Shown here piece after piece: positions 33,416-49,017 of a stretch of DNA of 64,000 nucleotides. The notes under the pieces were generated by a model, which worked only from the letters and a program-made list of their open reading frames with translations, did not search any database and was not told the DNA's origin. Origin of the DNA: Tigriopus japonicus (Eukaryota > Arthropoda > Copepoda > Harpacticoida > Harpacticidae); contig CM021315.1 of assembly GCA_010645155.1 (NCBI GenBank), positions 4,046,928 to 4,110,927 on the forward strand, read 5' to 3'. Position 1 is the stretch's first letter. Each line of letters opens with the position of its first letter. The position numbers and the translations under genes were made by a program.

Positions 33416-36400
33416 ATGACCATCATTGTGTTCTTGGTCGACACTTCGGCCTCCATGAACCAACGAGCCTTTGTCAATGGTCGATCCACTCTACTGGATG
33501 CGGCCAAAGGTGCCGTTGAGTTCTTCGTCAAGATGCGTCAGAAATCGGCAGAAAGTCGCGGAGATCGTTACATGCTTTTAACTTTCGAAGAGTCTCCGCG
33601 CAACATTAAAGCCGGTTGGAAAGAGAACCTACAGACCTTCATGACCGAGCTTAAGAACCTTCAAGCCACGGGTATGACCACCTTGGGCTCAGCATTGAAA
33701 CAGGTGTTTGATACCCTGAATATCAATCGCATGCAAACTGGAATCGACATGTACGGACAAGGTCGATATCCGTTCTATTTGGAACCCGCCGTGATTGTGG
33801 TCATCACGGATGGGGGTAAACTCACTACGCAAGGCGCTGTTCAATCGGAATTGAATCTGCCCATGCATAGTTCGGTGTCGGGATCCGAACTGACTCGTGA
33901 ACCTTTCCGATGGGATCAGCGATTGTACGCATTAGTGTTACGTATGGCGGGCACGCCTCCAATGAGCCAAGATGCCGGTGGACACGTGGCTAGTGATCAT
34001 AGCCCCATTGATGCCATGTGCGAGGTGAGTTTGAATTGTGAATTGGGCCAAGGCCACAACCTATCCTTGGTTCATTTTACTCAAAACCAAAGTGGAGTGG
34101 CAGCTATGTTTAGATATTTTTGGGAAATGCTCTGGGAGCCTTCTTTTGACATTAGCAAAAATCATCAATTGGCGTACAATTGACGTATATGCGACCTGAT
34201 TGAATTTGAAAAAGTTTTGAATTTGAAGAGAAGGATGAGATATTGTAATGTTGTTTTTACCGGGGTTTCCTCCAAGGGTGACTCCATCTATTGGTGCTCA
34301 TTCAAAGAACCTCTATAGTATTATTGAAATCATATTTTCTTTCTGCCTCTTAAACCCATGTTTGGAAAATAATTATCTTTTTTATTCACTCTTCTAGGTG
34401 ACCGGGGGGCGTTCCTATGCCGTGACTTCCCAACGAGTCCTTCACCAATGCATTGATAGTCTAGTTCAAAAACTCCAATCGGGCGTGGTCATCCATTTTG
34501 AGAAATATGGCCCAGACCCGCCCCCCGTTGTCGTGGACAAAGACGAAGAAGGCGAGGCCAACGCCTTAGCCAGGTAATATTGAAGCTTGTAATCTCTAGT
34601 GATAATAAATTAAGTGCAATTAATTCAAATATTTCAGAGCGGACACGGCACCTTTGGAGGACTTGGAGATTTTGGGCTCCACCAAAGGTGGTCTCAACTT
34701 CAAAGAAACCGGTAGCAACTCATCTCGACCTCACACGCCCAATCCTATATTAGGACCTAGCAATACCACGTGGCATAGTTGTCGAAGGTTGATCTATGTG
34801 ACTCGATCCGCCCAGAAAGGGTTTGCCGTGGGATTTTGGCCTTTACCCGAGGCCTTTTGGCCGGATGTCAACGCTCCATCTCTGCCTCAAAGATCTGCCC
34901 ACCCAAAAGTGAACTTCACTTGCACAAATCAGGAGCCCATGATCATCGACAACCTCCCTTTCGACAAATATGAGCTCGAACCTTCACCTTTGACCCTGTA
35001 TATCCTGGCCCGAAAACAGCCCAAAGTCTGTTGGCAGGTCTTCATTCAAGGCAGCTCCAAATCGGCCGATCCGGGTCATCCTTTCGGCTACTTAAAGGCC
35101 AGTACCAACCTGTTGACTGTGAACCTCTTTGTCCTACCTTACAACTATCCGGTTCTGCTTCCACTATTGGACGAGCTTTTCAAAGCCCATCGCCTCAAAC
35201 CCACCACGAGTTGGCGGAATCACTTTGAGAACTATCTTCGCACCATGCCTACTTACTTTGCGGGTCCATTGAGGCGTGCCCTGACTAGAATGGGGGCGGG
35301 GAATTTGGCCTCTTCCCTCATTCCTGAGGCCATGGACAATTGTCTGAGTTATGCCGTGCTTAATTACTTGAAACGTCTCAAGAATCAGGCCAAGATGGAG
35401 TATGAAAAGACGCTGAATGCTGCTCCAATTTGCAAGCAACGACTTGGTCCCGATGGTATTAAGGTGATCCCGAGGAGTGCTTTCAAGAAAGAATTGTTGA
35501 GTACACATCTGTTCAAGGACAAATTTACCGGGCTCAAGGATCAATTGACTGATTTTCCGGGTTTTGTGCTTGGGATCAAGGACTCTGCTACTAAAACTAA
35601 TCGACTTCGGAACCCGTTTGATGTGCCACGTCACAGTCTCCTCGATCAGGTAGATATATTATTAAGGTTAAATTTGATTTGGTTCAATGTACAACTGTTG
35701 TACTTTCTATGAAGCTGGTTCGAATGCGATCAAATTATCTTCAACCCACCCTGTCGTCGATCAAGCTCTTGGACGATGATATTACACATTCTTTGGCCAT
35801 TGGACAGATGGGCAATTACCAGGATTACCTCAAGAAAATGCCGATGCCCCTGAGAGAGATCGAAAGTCAACCTGTTAGACAACACATGTTTGGTAAGTCC
35901 ATCTTGAACTAAGAGGCCAGTAGAGGCCAGAAGTAACCGGTTCGTCATTTGAATTCTAGGTAATCCATTCAAATTCAACAAGTCCATGATCCTCGATGAG
36001 GTCATGGATGAAATGGCTCCTGGGATGCCTGGTGGAGGTGGACCTTCTCAACCAGGCAATGAACGATCAGGAGGTGGATACTCACCCAAAGGAAACAAAC
36101 GGCAAGCTCAAGAATCCCTGAGTCTCGGATTCTCAGGACCCATGGGAGCCAAACGGACTAAAAAAGGTAGTTTTCTGATTTGCATCACACACACCCTCAC
36201 ATTGTTTTTCTAACCATGTTCTTTGCTCCCTTTAGGTCCTTTACCCAAGGATTATGTGTTCCGCAAAACCCCTCCAAGTACACCCACTCACGAGCCTTCA
36301 CCTTCCCCACCGCCTCCATCTCATCAAACCCAGTCTTACCGCCCTCCTAGTTGTCCCACATATTCAATCAGCCAAGAGGATCGTGACAAAGAGGAGTCCA

Positions 36401-37161
36401 TAAGCTCCTTACCTCCTCAAGTGACCCCTCTACTCACTCCACCCTCCAGTCCTGCAAGAGTGAGTGCAGCGCCCTCTATCCCCAACAATATTCAACCAAT
36501 TGAAGAGGATGACAAAGGTCCTATACATCTTCGCAATGGTGACCATCCACAATCCCCGGCATTAGTCAATGGAGTAAATGACTCTCCTTCCAATTCAGAT
36601 CTCATGGGGTTGTCAGTTGCTCATCCAGAGAGTGATAGTGACGATGAAAAGCCTTTAGTAATCGATCCTGAGCCTCAAGAGGAGGATTCTCAATCAGAAG
36701 ACTCTTCATCAACCCCTCCTAATAATCCACCCTTGTTAGCAAGAGCGGAGTCATTCCGTCTAAATGCGCAACAAGAGCAACTGATGACGTCAGAAATTGC
36801 GGGACTTATAGGCACAGGAAATGGGCATTCGGGCAAAATGAACGGGAAAATGATGAACGGTAGTCGAAAAGTCAGTCGAGATTCCAGCCCAGTCACCTCG
36901 ATTAAAGACACGGAGAACGCCATGTCCAAAGAAGAGATTCGAAGTGTGGTACAACGGAACCAGAACATGCGACAGATGATTTATAAGGAGGTCAAACGAC
37001 CAGGGAAGAACCATGAGACCTTGTTTAGTATGCTGAAGGACCTTCATGGTCCCAAAACTATCAAGGAAGCCTACATTGGAGAGGTGATACTGGAGGCCAA
37101 ACGCTTCAAGAGGAAAACACTGGCGGAATTATTAGAATCCAGGATGGCTGAGCTCACGTGA
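33416..37161 (+). CDS. INTS6: Integrator complex subunit 6
   Basis: Six exons: 33416-34024, 34398-34573, 34638-35649, 35715-35892, 35960-36166 and 36236-37161. They join in phase to 1035 residues (human 887). INTS6 is part of the nuclear Integrator complex that processes snRNAs and terminates paused RNA polymerase II, and it helps recruit PP2A. The N-terminal von Willebrand A domain begins at residue 1 with the MIDAS motif DTSAS at 9-13, then SRGDRYMLLTFEE and YGQGRYPF. The middle is strongly conserved (AGWKENLQTFM, EPMIIDNLPFDKYELEPSPLT, HPFGYLKAS, YNYPVLLPLLDELFK, IGQMGNYQDYLK). Residues about 700-955 are a proline- and serine-rich low-complexity linker. The last 79 residues (from MSKEEIRSVV) match the conserved INTS6/SAGE1 C-terminal domain. 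The start has A at -3 and matches the family N-terminus. Confidence 0.97.
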
Positions 37162-39306
37162 CCTCAAATGACCATTCATCCAGTTGTTTTTTAAGTTATA
37201 TAATGCTATTCTCGAAATGTGATCTTCAAATGCGTCAGTCGAGACTGAAGAAATAGTAAAAGCACTGCGTCATGTGTGCGTTTTCGATTTCATGCGGTCC
37301 TTTCTTTACCTCCGTCGGCTGAAAAGGGTTATTAATGTGAAGATAATTATCACTAGAGCAAGGATAGACAAGTAAAAAAAAAGTTTTTACTTTTTATACC
37401 CTTTTTGATAGATTTAACTTATTTTAATCAAAAAAAAACTTTTTTTTTTTACTTTTTTTAACCACATTTCTATCTCACTGCAATTTTTATGCATAATTAT
37501 TTAACAAATGCTTACTTATTTTGCGCTTTCACGCAAATCTGCCGCTTTTGGGGGTCCGATATGTGCACTTTGGGCCCTTTGCGTCTTGTGCGTTTCAAGG
37601 CCAAGGATAATAACGAAAACTTACGTTTGACCTCTAAAATCTCTTTCACCTCTGACGTTTATTGACGTAAAATCAAATTATATAAACATTTTCAAACAGC
37701 TTTTGCAAACTTTTCCTACACACTGAAAATAAATAACAATTATTTGTGCATGCCATTTTCTCAAACCAAACTTATTTCTCTCTTACAAATTTTCAACATC
37801 TTCCAAAACAAGCTTTTGAAAGAGTGCGAAAGATGGCGTTGTCAGACCAAAAATACTAGAATTGGATGTGGCTCCTCCAAGAAATTTACGCTAGATCCTT
37901 GGAACTACTTTATCCGCAATAATCTACTTGTTTACAAATCTTAAAGGTGAACAAAACTCAACAACAAAGTGAGAAACATAAGTCAAAAAGGTGATTTATT
38001 TGTTCATGTTTGACTTTTTATCAAGTTTAGATAGATACTAGTACTTCAGCCTTGCAAGGGAATTCCAAAAGTAATATTAAAATTCATCTGTCTACTTATA
38101 TTTAATGAAGAGTTGACTTTTATAAGCATAATTATCTAAACTTTTCCATTACTTAATTGCATGATAGTCATTGCAACACATTGAAATGCTACCTGGCTGC
38201 ATATTTCCATGAATTTCGTAGGGTAGACGTACTCGAATATGCTTTAAAGCTTAAATTTAACAACTTTTATTAACTTTCTGTGCCGTTTTTTCTACTTTTT
38301 ATAAACGTTTTTCCTTGTTTTTTTCCTTGCTCTATTTATCACTGTAAATGATATTAGGATTTTACCATGTATGTTCCTATTCCTTTTCCAAATCATAGAT
38401 TTTTTCAAATTTTTTACAAAACATGAATTCGTAGGTTTCAAGGACATGAAATGACTTAACACGATAAGGAAAAATTGCAGTCGGTTGCATAAAGTTGGGG
38501 GAAAAAATAATAAATCATCTTTGAGTACAATATTACGGCACCCAATATTTTACCCTATTATATACCCCATTTTGGGCAAATTATTAACACATCCGTAATT
38601 CGAAAAAACTAGAAAGTAACGAAGATGGATTGAATGAAGAAAGAGCTTATATAGCTTTGGGATTAAGCTATGAAAAAAGGACTTACTTTCTTGGAACCAA
38701 TTCGCACTGAAAAATTCTCGTCACTTCAAGTTTACGATAGAAGTAAAAATGAAATATTGACAAAGAGTTCTCTTTCTCCGATAAATGAAACAATTTGTGA
38801 AAGTCACATAAAGAACATGAGACGGTGTGCTTTACTGTAGTCAAGAAAGGTCAGTTTCATTGGTAAAACTTTGATTTAAAAATGTAAAGATATTTCTAGC
38901 CAAAACGAATCAATTCACGACATTTCAATCGGAAATTGGACCATAATGCAATTTCTAACCTTCAGGGTTAATTCATAGGATCGAGTTCATTACATAAAAT
39001 AAAAGCAAGCAATGATTGACTCGCCTCGAGGACAAATTTGGAATGTGTGCAACCTATTCATTTCCCATTATTTTGCCTCTAATTCTGTTTCAAGCATTGT
39101 TTCTAAGTTGTTTCTTGCCGTGTTCCAAAGTTTGGACTAAAGTCAACAATAACACTATTTCTCTCAAATTGAATTTATTCATTATTATAACGCAACCTTT
39201 CATTGTTTTCGGTGACTTGTTTCATGGCATTCCGTTTTCATTAAGGTCTTCATTTTCACTGTAAAAAGAGACAGAAGTAGTTTGATAGCCTCAAAACTTT
39301 TGATTA
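37162..39306. other. Intergenic region between converging INTS6 and TPI
   Basis: It holds the presumed 3' ends of two convergent genes. A/T homopolymer runs occur at 37373-37450. An AATAAA for INTS6 lies near 37727, and for TPI (minus strand) at 39174-39179. No other gene recognised. Confidence 0.45.
39174..39179 (-). terminator. Candidate polyadenylation signal for TPI
   Basis: AATAAA on the minus strand, about 128 bp downstream of the TPI stop. Chance occurrence is possible in this AT-rich stretch. Confidence 0.4.
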
Positions 39307-43916
<4,610 letters not shown>

Positions 43917-46269
43917 TTAACAATACTCCCAATCGGGATGGTTTTTGGGTCGGCAATTTTCCGGACAGGGTTCCCACAAAGTCTGAAAATCGGGTGGGTA
44001 ACTAATGGACCCAACGTAATTGTTCAGCTCATAAAGTCGTTGGGATGGAAAAGCTTTGGTAAATTGGGTCCTGTATTTGTCGCAGTTGAAGGAATCGTGG
44101 ACCAAGGCCACTTTTTGGGCCCAAGGCCAAACATACCTATAAAAAACGATCATGAAAAGATAGATAAATAATTGATAACTAAAGCATTGCAGTTAGAGGG
44201 ATTTGATGGACACTTACTTGTACAAAGCATATTGATCCATTCCATAATGTTCACTAGGGTTTCTGACTTTTTCATCTTGGAGGATTAAAGGCCAAATCTC
44301 CTTCCATTTATCAAGGGTTAAGGACACTTTGCTGCCCCAAAGACCGCCCATAATGGGCAGAAAGTGATTGGGATGATCGCGCATGATATGAAAGACATGG
44401 TCAGATTCGATGAATTCAGTCACTGCTGCCAATTCTCGTCGATTTACTACGCTATCCAAATCCCGGGATAAGAATATTGATACCTGAAAAAATTAACCTA
44501 TAACAATAGAGGTCAAAGATTACTTTAAATGTAAGGAAATATTTGCAAATTAATAGGAAATAAATCCAGGTTGCTGGAGGTAAAAGGGTTAATGAATTGT
44601 AGATCTGTTAGAAAAAAAATCGGAAAATGAACTGTTTTTTTGTCAAATCCATTGTTGGGAACGAAAAAAAAAATGTCAATTTTTGTGATGAGTTGTTCTG
44701 CTAGAATGTTTGAATTTATTATTTTTTGTTCACTCTTCAGGAAGGCTTAAAATAATGATGTTGAACTAGCCACTTCTAAGACCACAAAGATTTACGAAGT
44801 CTGACTAGGGGTATAATATATGCCTTCTCAAATGATACGTGGGTCTTTTGAGAAGCTTTTTATTCCTTAGACATAAAAATGATGCCTAAAAAGAAGCACT
44901 GTATGTCTCAAAAAGTAATAGGAATTATACCCTTTGGAAGTATTCGAAATGAGAAAAAAAATTAGCCGTTTGCCATCCTAATGATTATGCCGGAAAATTT
45001 CCAAGTGCTCAATCAAACAACTTCATTCCAATTTCCATTTCCTCGACCATTATAATTTATTTAATGGTCTAAATATTTCCTCTAGATTTACTGTTCATTA
45101 CCTTAAAACCAAAAAGCCTGTGCACAAAAGAGTTTTCACAAGCAAAAATCAATTATAGCTGAATATAACTAAATGATTTTTCTTACCTGTGGGTCTAAGA
45201 GTGGTAGGAATCTCCACATCATGGGAAATATGTTGGTGAGTTTGACATCCCCGATGATCGATCCCATGGGAAGTTTGCCCACGTGACATAGGTCGAGATT
45301 GTCATGTTTACAAGCGAGATCACAAATTTCTCGGAGGGTAATTCTGCTCAAGGATTCATTGAAATAGATCCTAAGAGTCCAATCCGGATAGATATCGGCC
45401 ATGACCTCGAGATTTTCCCTAATGCCATCAAAATAGCGGCGATTCTGGTGGGCTTCTGAGTCCGCATTTCCGTAGAAGCAAGTTCCTATGACCTTTTGTC
45501 CTGGACCTCGCCGGAATGCATCCTCACTGCAATATGTCTCCTCCAGCCTACATAGAGGGTTGTTTTACATCAGTCCCCAAACTTATACCGATAAAAAAAA
45601 TTTTGTAAGTGTAAAAGTGGATCTAAATTGATTTAATAACAAAGGTTCACAGTTGACCAAACAATGTAAAAAATACTTTGCCTACACATAACTAAAACTG
45701 TTTTCATCAGTTGGTATTAGTACAGCATCATCACAAACATGATTTATGAGGAGCATTTCTTGATTTGGTCCGAGACGTTCGTGACAATGCATTAAGAGTT
45801 AATTTTAAGCGAACAAAGATTCTGAGCACGTTATCATTGCTATCATATACACATTTACAATTCTGGCTGGAGCGAGGAATTATGAGATTATGTCTGGATA
45901 TTTTTCCAATTTAAAAGGCCGTGTACTGCTTTTGGAAGCTTTTCTTTTCTGGTTTTTGTATAGAATTATTAATGATTTCGTGTTGGTGTGGTGAAGGTAA
46001 AGATTAAAAAATCTCATTTCCCATGCAACTTCCACATCTATATTAAGTGGATGAAATGAGTCAATTTGGTTCCTTTATCTTTATTCTTATCTGATTCATG
46101 CTTTGCGATACCTGATTGGTTTGTCGCAGTTTACTTCTTCAGTGGGGTTTGATTTGGAATTCAGTCGTCTTTTGCATGAGCAATGTTTTAACTTAAACAA
46201 TTCAGATGTTTTTTCGGCTGCAATTTCACAAATCACTGTTGTCAGGACATAAGCAAACCATATCTTCAT
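43917..46269 (-). CDS. Secreted glycosyltransferase-like protein with DxD motif
   Basis: Four exons: 46269-46112, 45547-45187, 44483-44218 and 44136-43917. Phases match at every junction and give 334 residues. Exon 1 encodes a hydrophobic start (MKIWFAYVLTTVICEIAAE) that looks like a signal peptide or short anchor, then a Cys-rich stretch. Exon 2 carries GTCFYGNADSEAHQNRRYF and MADIYPDWTLRIYFNESL, typical of a GT-A-like N-terminal half. Exon 3 has SRDLDS (179-184), a DxD metal and sugar-nucleotide motif, followed by NRRELAAVTEFIESD, IMRDHP (206-211) and GGLWGSK. The pattern recalls an uncharacterised family of glycosyltransferase-like proteins in invertebrates and bacteria. Donor and acceptor substrates cannot be told. 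Secretory-pathway location is inferred from the signal. Exon 1 is too short for easy detection but fits in phase and splice signal. Confidence 0.82.
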
Positions 46270-46660
46270 TGTGATTCAAAAACTCTCGAAGTCCGTTATC
46301 ATTTTACCTGCCCAACTTTACCATGCAAAAAATGGCAAGCGAGATGAGGTTGCGAAGGATTGAAAAACTAAAATGGCGATCCTTTCTGTGATTGTTTTGT
46401 TGCGTTCTTAGAAATATGAAAACGAGTTTGAATTTATGCGGGAGTCCAGGTAAATTCAGAGGTTACATTTGGCCGAATGTCCATTTTTTTGAGTAGCAAG
46501 CTTCGGAGGAAGCGTGCTAACTCTGAGCCACCAAAATTTGTTGTCAATCTGACAGGAATTTAAGGCATATGTAGTGCTGCAGCAATTTCTTGATGACGTC
46601 ATCTCATCGTCCTTGCCCCACAGACCAGCCCCAGACTATTCGGTTCTAGCTAATCAAGCA

Positions 46661-47222
46661 AAGCGCACTAAATAGGTCACACGGTAAAAAGGTCACCGTA
46701 AAATGGTCTTGCAAAAAGGTCACCGTAAAACGGTCATGGTAAAAAGAGCACAAGGTAAACAGTCACGGTAAAAAGGTCACAGACCCTCTGAGCTCCAAAG
46801 GTAACCAAGGAGGGGTTACCCCAAGGGCCCTGATATGTTTCATTGTTGAATATTGTCCCATTGGACCCAAGATTAACCAAGTGGAACACTATTATGCTAG
46901 GGTTCACAAAGTCTCATCATTTAAACTCCCAATAGATTTTAGAACAATGGTCCTTACTCATCTCAAATCAATTGGACAAAGAGGGTGTCCTTATATTTCA
47001 AGAGTCAAAATTTCTCCGTTTTTCTGGCTAGGCCATGTGCTTCTTAAATATTCCGAGTGTAACATACTAATATTCAGGGAAAATGTATTTTTACTGTGAC
47101 CTTTTTACCGTGACCATTTTACATTGTGACCGTTTTACCCCGTAACTTTTTTTCTTCCTGACCTTTTTACTGTGACCTATTTACTTGTGACCGTTTTGTT
47201 TGTGACCTTTTTACCTTTAATC
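46661..47222. mobile_element. Foldback element with GGTCAC-GGTAAAAA arrays
   Basis: The left part (46672-46795) repeats GTCACGGTAAAAAG-like units. The right part (47090-47218) repeats the inverse (CTTTTTACCGTGAC). AATCAAGCA occurs exactly at 46652-46660 and 47223-47231, a possible 9-bp target duplication as made by Mutator-type elements. The outermost bases are not well inverted, so the borders are uncertain. The centre has a 72-codon open frame, with an upstream VEYC segment loosely like a reverse-transcriptase tail; not called as a gene. Confidence 0.6.
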
Positions 47223-47231
47223 AATCAAGCA

Positions 47232-48371
47232 GACCGCTGCCACAATGTGGAGATCCTTGACCTCTAGATGACTCAGGCTGTAATTGCTGGATTGACTCTG
47301 AGAATCAAACTTCAAGAAGGATTTTTGCGTTACAAACAAGCCCTTTATAAACACAATGACGTTCCTTTCGAAACCATCATTTTTAAGAATTTCTTAAGGT
47401 AATCCCTCATAGAAAGCGTTGTTGGTGACGTCAGAATTAAGATATCTCTGATTGATTTAATTATGGTTGCCCATCCTCGCCCATGTGTGGAATTTAATAA
47501 CTGTTTGAGAAGTTTCACCAGTCATGGATTCCAGCGCCACAATGCCTATTGTGATCAACATCGTTCATAATGTACTATTATATCAAATAATGTTAACATA
47601 TGTGTATACTACAAACAACACAGACAAGTGTGCATATTTGAGCAGGTACACAACGACCGGAACTATTCAAATTCGTGTCATTCTGTCATTTAAACGATGC
47701 CCAATGTGGAGACCACCTGGTGTTGCATGTACAAGCATACATGCATGAACGCAAGAACTACTAAAATGGCTTAATATTCCTTGCATCATCCTTGAATCCT
47801 TTTTTCATACCTTACATACCACTGGAAAAATTGTATCTGTGACAATCTGTGATCTGCAAAATAAAACGTGTCTATAACTGCACCTTTTGCTATGTGATTC
47901 AAAACCATATTTTTTTTTCAGGGAGTCATTGGCAAAATTGCCAATGAATCTGATCTTTTTGATTAACCTTTGCTCAAACAAGTTGTTTCATGATGAAACA
48001 AGTCATTTGGCACCCTTGGTACTAGTCTGATGAAGTGTGTTCAAAATAAAACAAATCTCCAATGACTGGACTGGAGTGCCATTTCTCTGTTAGCCCTCAA
48101 GTTGCAAGATCTTGCAAAAAGAGGTAGAACGAGTTCATTTTCTGCCTATTCTTGGCTAAATTTCAAAGGTATATAGATTTTGACTTCGTTGTTTGATAGA
48201 GCTCAGAATTGGTAAAAATACATGTTACATTAGGTCACGGATCACTAGAAGATCTTCTTGTGATCCGTGATTAGGTACATGTACCTAAGGTACCTGTGAA
48301 ACATTAGTTATTAAACCATCGTTTTAAAAGTAAAAAAACATTTTTTTTAAAGTTTGAATAAATAGATAGAC
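47232..48371. other. Intergenic stretch
   Basis: No gene recognised. It contains two adjacent palindromes: a 36-bp near-perfect one at 48235-48270 (TCACGGATCAC arms) and TAGGTACATGTACCTA at 48272-48287. Confidence 0.4.
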
Positions 48372-48823
48372 TTGATCTTTAAAAAATCAAGAATTTTGTT
48401 GCAAATGTTCTGTGTGGCAAATGGATTTGAAAAAAATGTATGCATTCATGGTCTCTGTCTCGACCCACGGTTTGAGGTCAGCTGTAGCGGCTGTAGATGC
48501 TTTACTTGTGCTCTGAGAGCACTTCCAAATCCAAAGGAATCCAGACTTGTTCGAACAATGAAGTTCTCCTCTCTTCTTTACCAGGCTCCGTCATTGTTCA
48601 ATCTTTTGCTCATTAGTCTTCGCGGTAGTATGTAGAAGCTGATCTTCTAACAGCATTTAAGTCAGGATTAGACAAATTTTTCAATACTATTCCTGATCAA
48701 TCCGCTATTCAAGGGTTGTGTAGATCCGCTAATAGTAACTCTTTGGTAGACCAAATTTCGTATAAATATAAGTTATCTAAATTATTTAAAACGTTTTTAG
48801 CATTTGACATGTCACCACTATGA
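48372..48823 (+). pseudogene. Non-LTR retrotransposon C-terminal relic
   Basis: The open part 48372-48635 encodes LPNPKESRLVRTMKFSSLL and APSLFNLLLISLRGS, the usual end region of non-LTR reverse-transcriptase proteins. A frameshift near 48630 moves it to the frame VEADLLTAFKSGLDKFFN, IPDQSAIQGLCRSANSNSLV and DQISYKY, with a TGA at 48821-48823. A homologous tail lies on the minus strand at 62395-62640. No polymerase core remains. Confidence 0.8.
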
Positions 48824-48827
48824 ATGT

Positions 48828-49003
48828 CAAGGGTGTGTAAACTTGTTTCGGAGTAGGCCAAATTGGCTGGACCGTTGGCGCTCGCGGGCCACACCATCCA
48901 AAACGGCAAATAATTTCTAGCATGTAATCATATAATTATGCTGCGGGCCACAGTCTATTGAAAATGACAGATCCTCTCGCGGGCAAGTGTTTGCACACCC
49001 CTG
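48828..49003. mobile_element. Short hAT-like MITE
   Basis: 176 bp. Ends CAAGGGTGTGTAAACTT and the complement of CAGGGGTGTGCAAACACTT, with GCGGGCCACA segments inside both ends. Flanks ATGAATGT (48820-48827) and ACGTATGT (49004-49011) match 6 of 8. It inserted five bases after the first base of the retroelement stop codon region. Confidence 0.75.
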
Positions 49004-49017
49004 ACGTATGTGATAAC

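Noticed and set aside
34779..36968. Numerous alternate-frame ORFs over INTS6
   Set aside because: Shadows of the INTS6 exons, which carry the conserved frame.
46881..47099. 72-codon frame inside the foldback element
   Set aside because: A preceding VEYC segment hints at a reverse-transcriptase tail, but the match is too weak to call.
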